From the NCBI GenBank assembly GCA_903921295.1, contig CAIXOZ010000153.1:1-8320 (forward strand): a DNA stretch of 8,320 bases. Reading direction: 5' to 3'. This document shows positions 7,220 to 8,320 of the stretch, piece after piece (position 1 is the stretch's first letter; each line of letters begins with the position of its first letter). The notes under the pieces were generated by a model. The model saw only the letters and a list, made by a program, of their open reading frames with translations. It was not told where the DNA came from and made no database searches. The DNA comes from an uncultured cyanobacterium (GTDB taxonomy: Bacteria > Cyanobacteriota > Cyanobacteriia > PCC-6307 > Cyanobiaceae). The position numbers and the translations under genes were made by a program.

Positions 7220-8266
7220 TCAGATGATCTTGAAGAAGTTGTGCCCCAGCCCAGGGCTGCGCTCCAGTGACCGCAGCATCCGTTCCGTCATGGGCCGGGA
7301 CCCGAGCAGATCGCGGTGGCGTACACCGAAATAGAGGTTGGCGCCGAAGAGATCCCGCCAGCGGTTCTCGTAGGTGCTGGGCCGGCCCGAGAGGATCGCG
7401 GCGGCGGCGGCCCAGGCGGAGGCGAGCGCCAGGTGAATGCCCTGGGCGGTGAGTGGATCGCAGAAGCCGGCCGCATCGCCCACCAGGAGCCAGCCGGGGC
7501 CGCAGCGGGGTTGGTCGAGCTGGAAGACGTCGTTGCTGAAGGGAATCGACCAGCGGTAGGGGCTGAAGCTGGCGGCAGGCAGGCGGCGGGACTCCAGGAA
7601 GACCTGGAAGGCCGCCTGAATCCGCTCGCGATCTTCCAGCCGTCCCACCATGCCCACCGAGGAGCGCTCAGCCCGGTTGATCACCCAGGCGTAACCGAGC
7701 AGCGCCCCGAAGTGCAGCACCAGCGTGCCGGGCTCCCCCAGCGGTGGACCCCAGCCACCCTCCATGTGGCCGAGCTGATGCGGTTGGGGCGCCAGGCCGG
7801 CGGCACGGGCCACAAGGCTGCGCACGCCATCGGCGCCCACGATCAGGTCGTAGGTTCGCTCGCCCTGCCGGGTGCGCAGCCGCGGCTGGTCGCCGCCCAG
7901 CTCCACGGCCAGAACGCGCTCGGCGCGGTGGTGAACACCGGCGCGCACGGCCCCCTCCAGCAGGCTGCCATCCAGCTCGCGACGATCGATCGCGAGCGAA
8001 GGTCTCATCTGGCGTTGCTGGAAACGATGGCCGAAGGGGGTTCGCACCTCCAGGTCCGTGAGCCGATTGGCTGAGGGCAGAGCGGCGGCCTCCGGCACGT
8101 AGCGCAACGCTTCGGCGCTGAGCACACCACCACAGGGTTTCTCGCGCGGATGGCTCGGGTCGTAGAGATCGACCTCCACCCCTGCCAGGGCCAGGGCCCG
8201 GGCCAGGAAACCGCCGGCGGGGCCGGCACCGACCACGGCGATCTGTTGGATCGGCCCCTGGCTCAT
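7220..8266 (-). CDS. FAD-dependent oxidoreductase, geranylgeranyl reductase family
   Basis: The family reduces double bonds of prenyl chains or hydroxylates aromatic rings, using FAD and a reduced electron donor. The 348-residue product shows the Rossmann motif VVGAGPAGG (11-19), the second-strand acid Asp36, the geranylgeranyl-reductase hallmark EKPCGG (42-47), DRRELDGSLLEGA (94-106, the family's DRxxxDxxLxxxA pattern), the DG motif VGADGVRS (143-150) and the flavin-binding LLVGDAAGFCDPLTAQG (260-276). It is shorter than cyanobacterial ChlP (roughly 400 residues or more) and its sequence differs enough that it is not the chlorophyll-phytyl reductase. The C-terminal region after about residue 300 is poorly recognisable. 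The ATG at 8266 overlaps an upstream stop codon (ATGA), with no Shine-Dalgarno visible, consistent with coupling to a preceding gene. In this operon a polyprenyl lipid is a reasonable substrate, but this is inference; a monooxygenase role is the main alternative. Confidence 0.88.
   Translation of the reverse strand: MSQGPIQQIAVVGAGPAGGFLARALALAGVEVDLYDPSHPREKPCGGVLSAEALRYVPEAAALPSANRLTDLEVRTPFGHRFQQRQMRPSLAIDRRELDGSLLEGAVRAGVHHRAERVLAVELGGDQPRLRTRQGERTYDLIVGADGVRSLVARAAGLAPQPHQLGHMEGGWGPPLGEPGTLVLHFGALLGYAWVINRAERSSVGMVGRLEDRERIQAAFQVFLESRRLPAASFSPYRWSIPFSNDVFQLDQPRCGPGWLLVGDAAGFCDPLTAQGIHLALASAWAAAAAILSGRPSTYENRWRDLFGANLYFGVRHRDLLGSRPMTERMLRSLERSPGLGHNFFKII
7975..7997. repeat. Inverted repeat (8-base arms, 7-base spacer) inside the reductase gene
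   Basis: GCTCGCGA (7975-7982) and TCGCGAGC (7990-7997) are exact inverted copies separated by CGATCGA. On the minus strand they encode the conserved stretch around Ala92-Leu98 (IDRREL) of the reductase, so the codons are under protein constraint. No U-tract follows in either direction, so a terminator is unlikely. Significance uncertain. Confidence 0.6.
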
Positions 8267-8320
8267 GGCACCGTGGCCGGCGCTGGCGTCGGGAAGACGG
8301 TGGCCAGATCGAGGAAGTCC
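8263..8320 (-). CDS. 3' end of an unidentified upstream gene (partial)
   Basis: Reading the minus strand from the right edge, one frame is open for 18 codons (ending in PTPAPATVP) and stops at a TGA that overlaps the reductase start as ATGA. The 4-base overlap is the same as at the operon's other end and suggests a co-translated upstream gene. The fragment is too short to assign a family; its Pro/Ala-rich tail looks like a disordered C-terminus. It could also be a chance open frame in GC-rich DNA. Confidence 0.45.
   Translation of the reverse strand, partial: DFLDLATVFPTPAPATVP

Noticed and set aside
6188..7270. Plus-strand open frame of 360 codons
   Set aside because: Antisense to the GT2 gene with clear DAD and GED motifs; composition is shadow-like.
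7316..8074. Plus-strand open frame of 252 codons
   Set aside because: Antisense to the FAD oxidoreductase, whose flavin motifs are all intact; no motif in this frame.
7220..8266. Annotation as chlP (chlorophyll geranylgeranyl reductase)
   Set aside because: Too short and divergent from ChlP; the context is lipid glycosylation, not pigment synthesis.

Overview
The window is GC-rich, almost completely coding DNA, most likely from a picocyanobacterium of the Cyanobium / high-GC Synechococcus type. The main reason is the left end: a cyanobacterial-style glycogen synthase (GlgA), a membrane protein of unknown function and MurF, packed head to tail. I cannot name the species from sequence alone. 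No intergenic gap exceeds 9 bases, so there is no room for an ordinary promoter, and the promoters of both transcription units must lie outside the window.

Bases 1-3334 (+ strand) hold the 3' part of glgA, a 255-residue single-pass membrane protein with a Pro/Ala-rich linker, and murF. They are joined by a 1-base stop/start overlap and a 4-base gap, so they look co-transcribed. GlgA makes storage glucan from ADP-glucose, and MurF completes the UDP-MurNAc-pentapeptide precursor of peptidoglycan. The protein between them is unassigned.

Bases 3338-8320 (- strand) hold a second unit that converges on murF with only three bases between the two stop codons. In transcription order (right to left) it contains: the tail of an unidentified gene; a FAD-dependent oxidoreductase of the geranylgeranyl reductase family; a family 2 glycosyltransferase; a polyprenyl-phosphate-sugar-synthase-like glycosyltransferase fused to a lysylphosphatidylglycerol-synthase-type (flippase-like) membrane domain; and a class I isoprenoid-synthase-fold protein. 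The junctions are a 4-base overlap, a 9-base gap, an 8-base overlap and a 4-base overlap, which is strong evidence for one translationally coupled operon.

The most interesting content is this minus-strand operon. A prenyl-chain enzyme, a prenyl reductase, two glycosyltransferases and a flippase-like membrane domain would together suffice, in principle, to make, saturate, glycosylate and translocate an isoprenoid lipid. I do not recognise it as a described cyanobacterial pathway; that reading is inference. Two notable inverted repeats lie inside coding sequence: a perfect 22-base palindrome in the unknown membrane-protein gene and an 8-base-arm hairpin in the reductase gene. No RNA genes, CRISPR arrays, insertion sequences or phage genes were seen.
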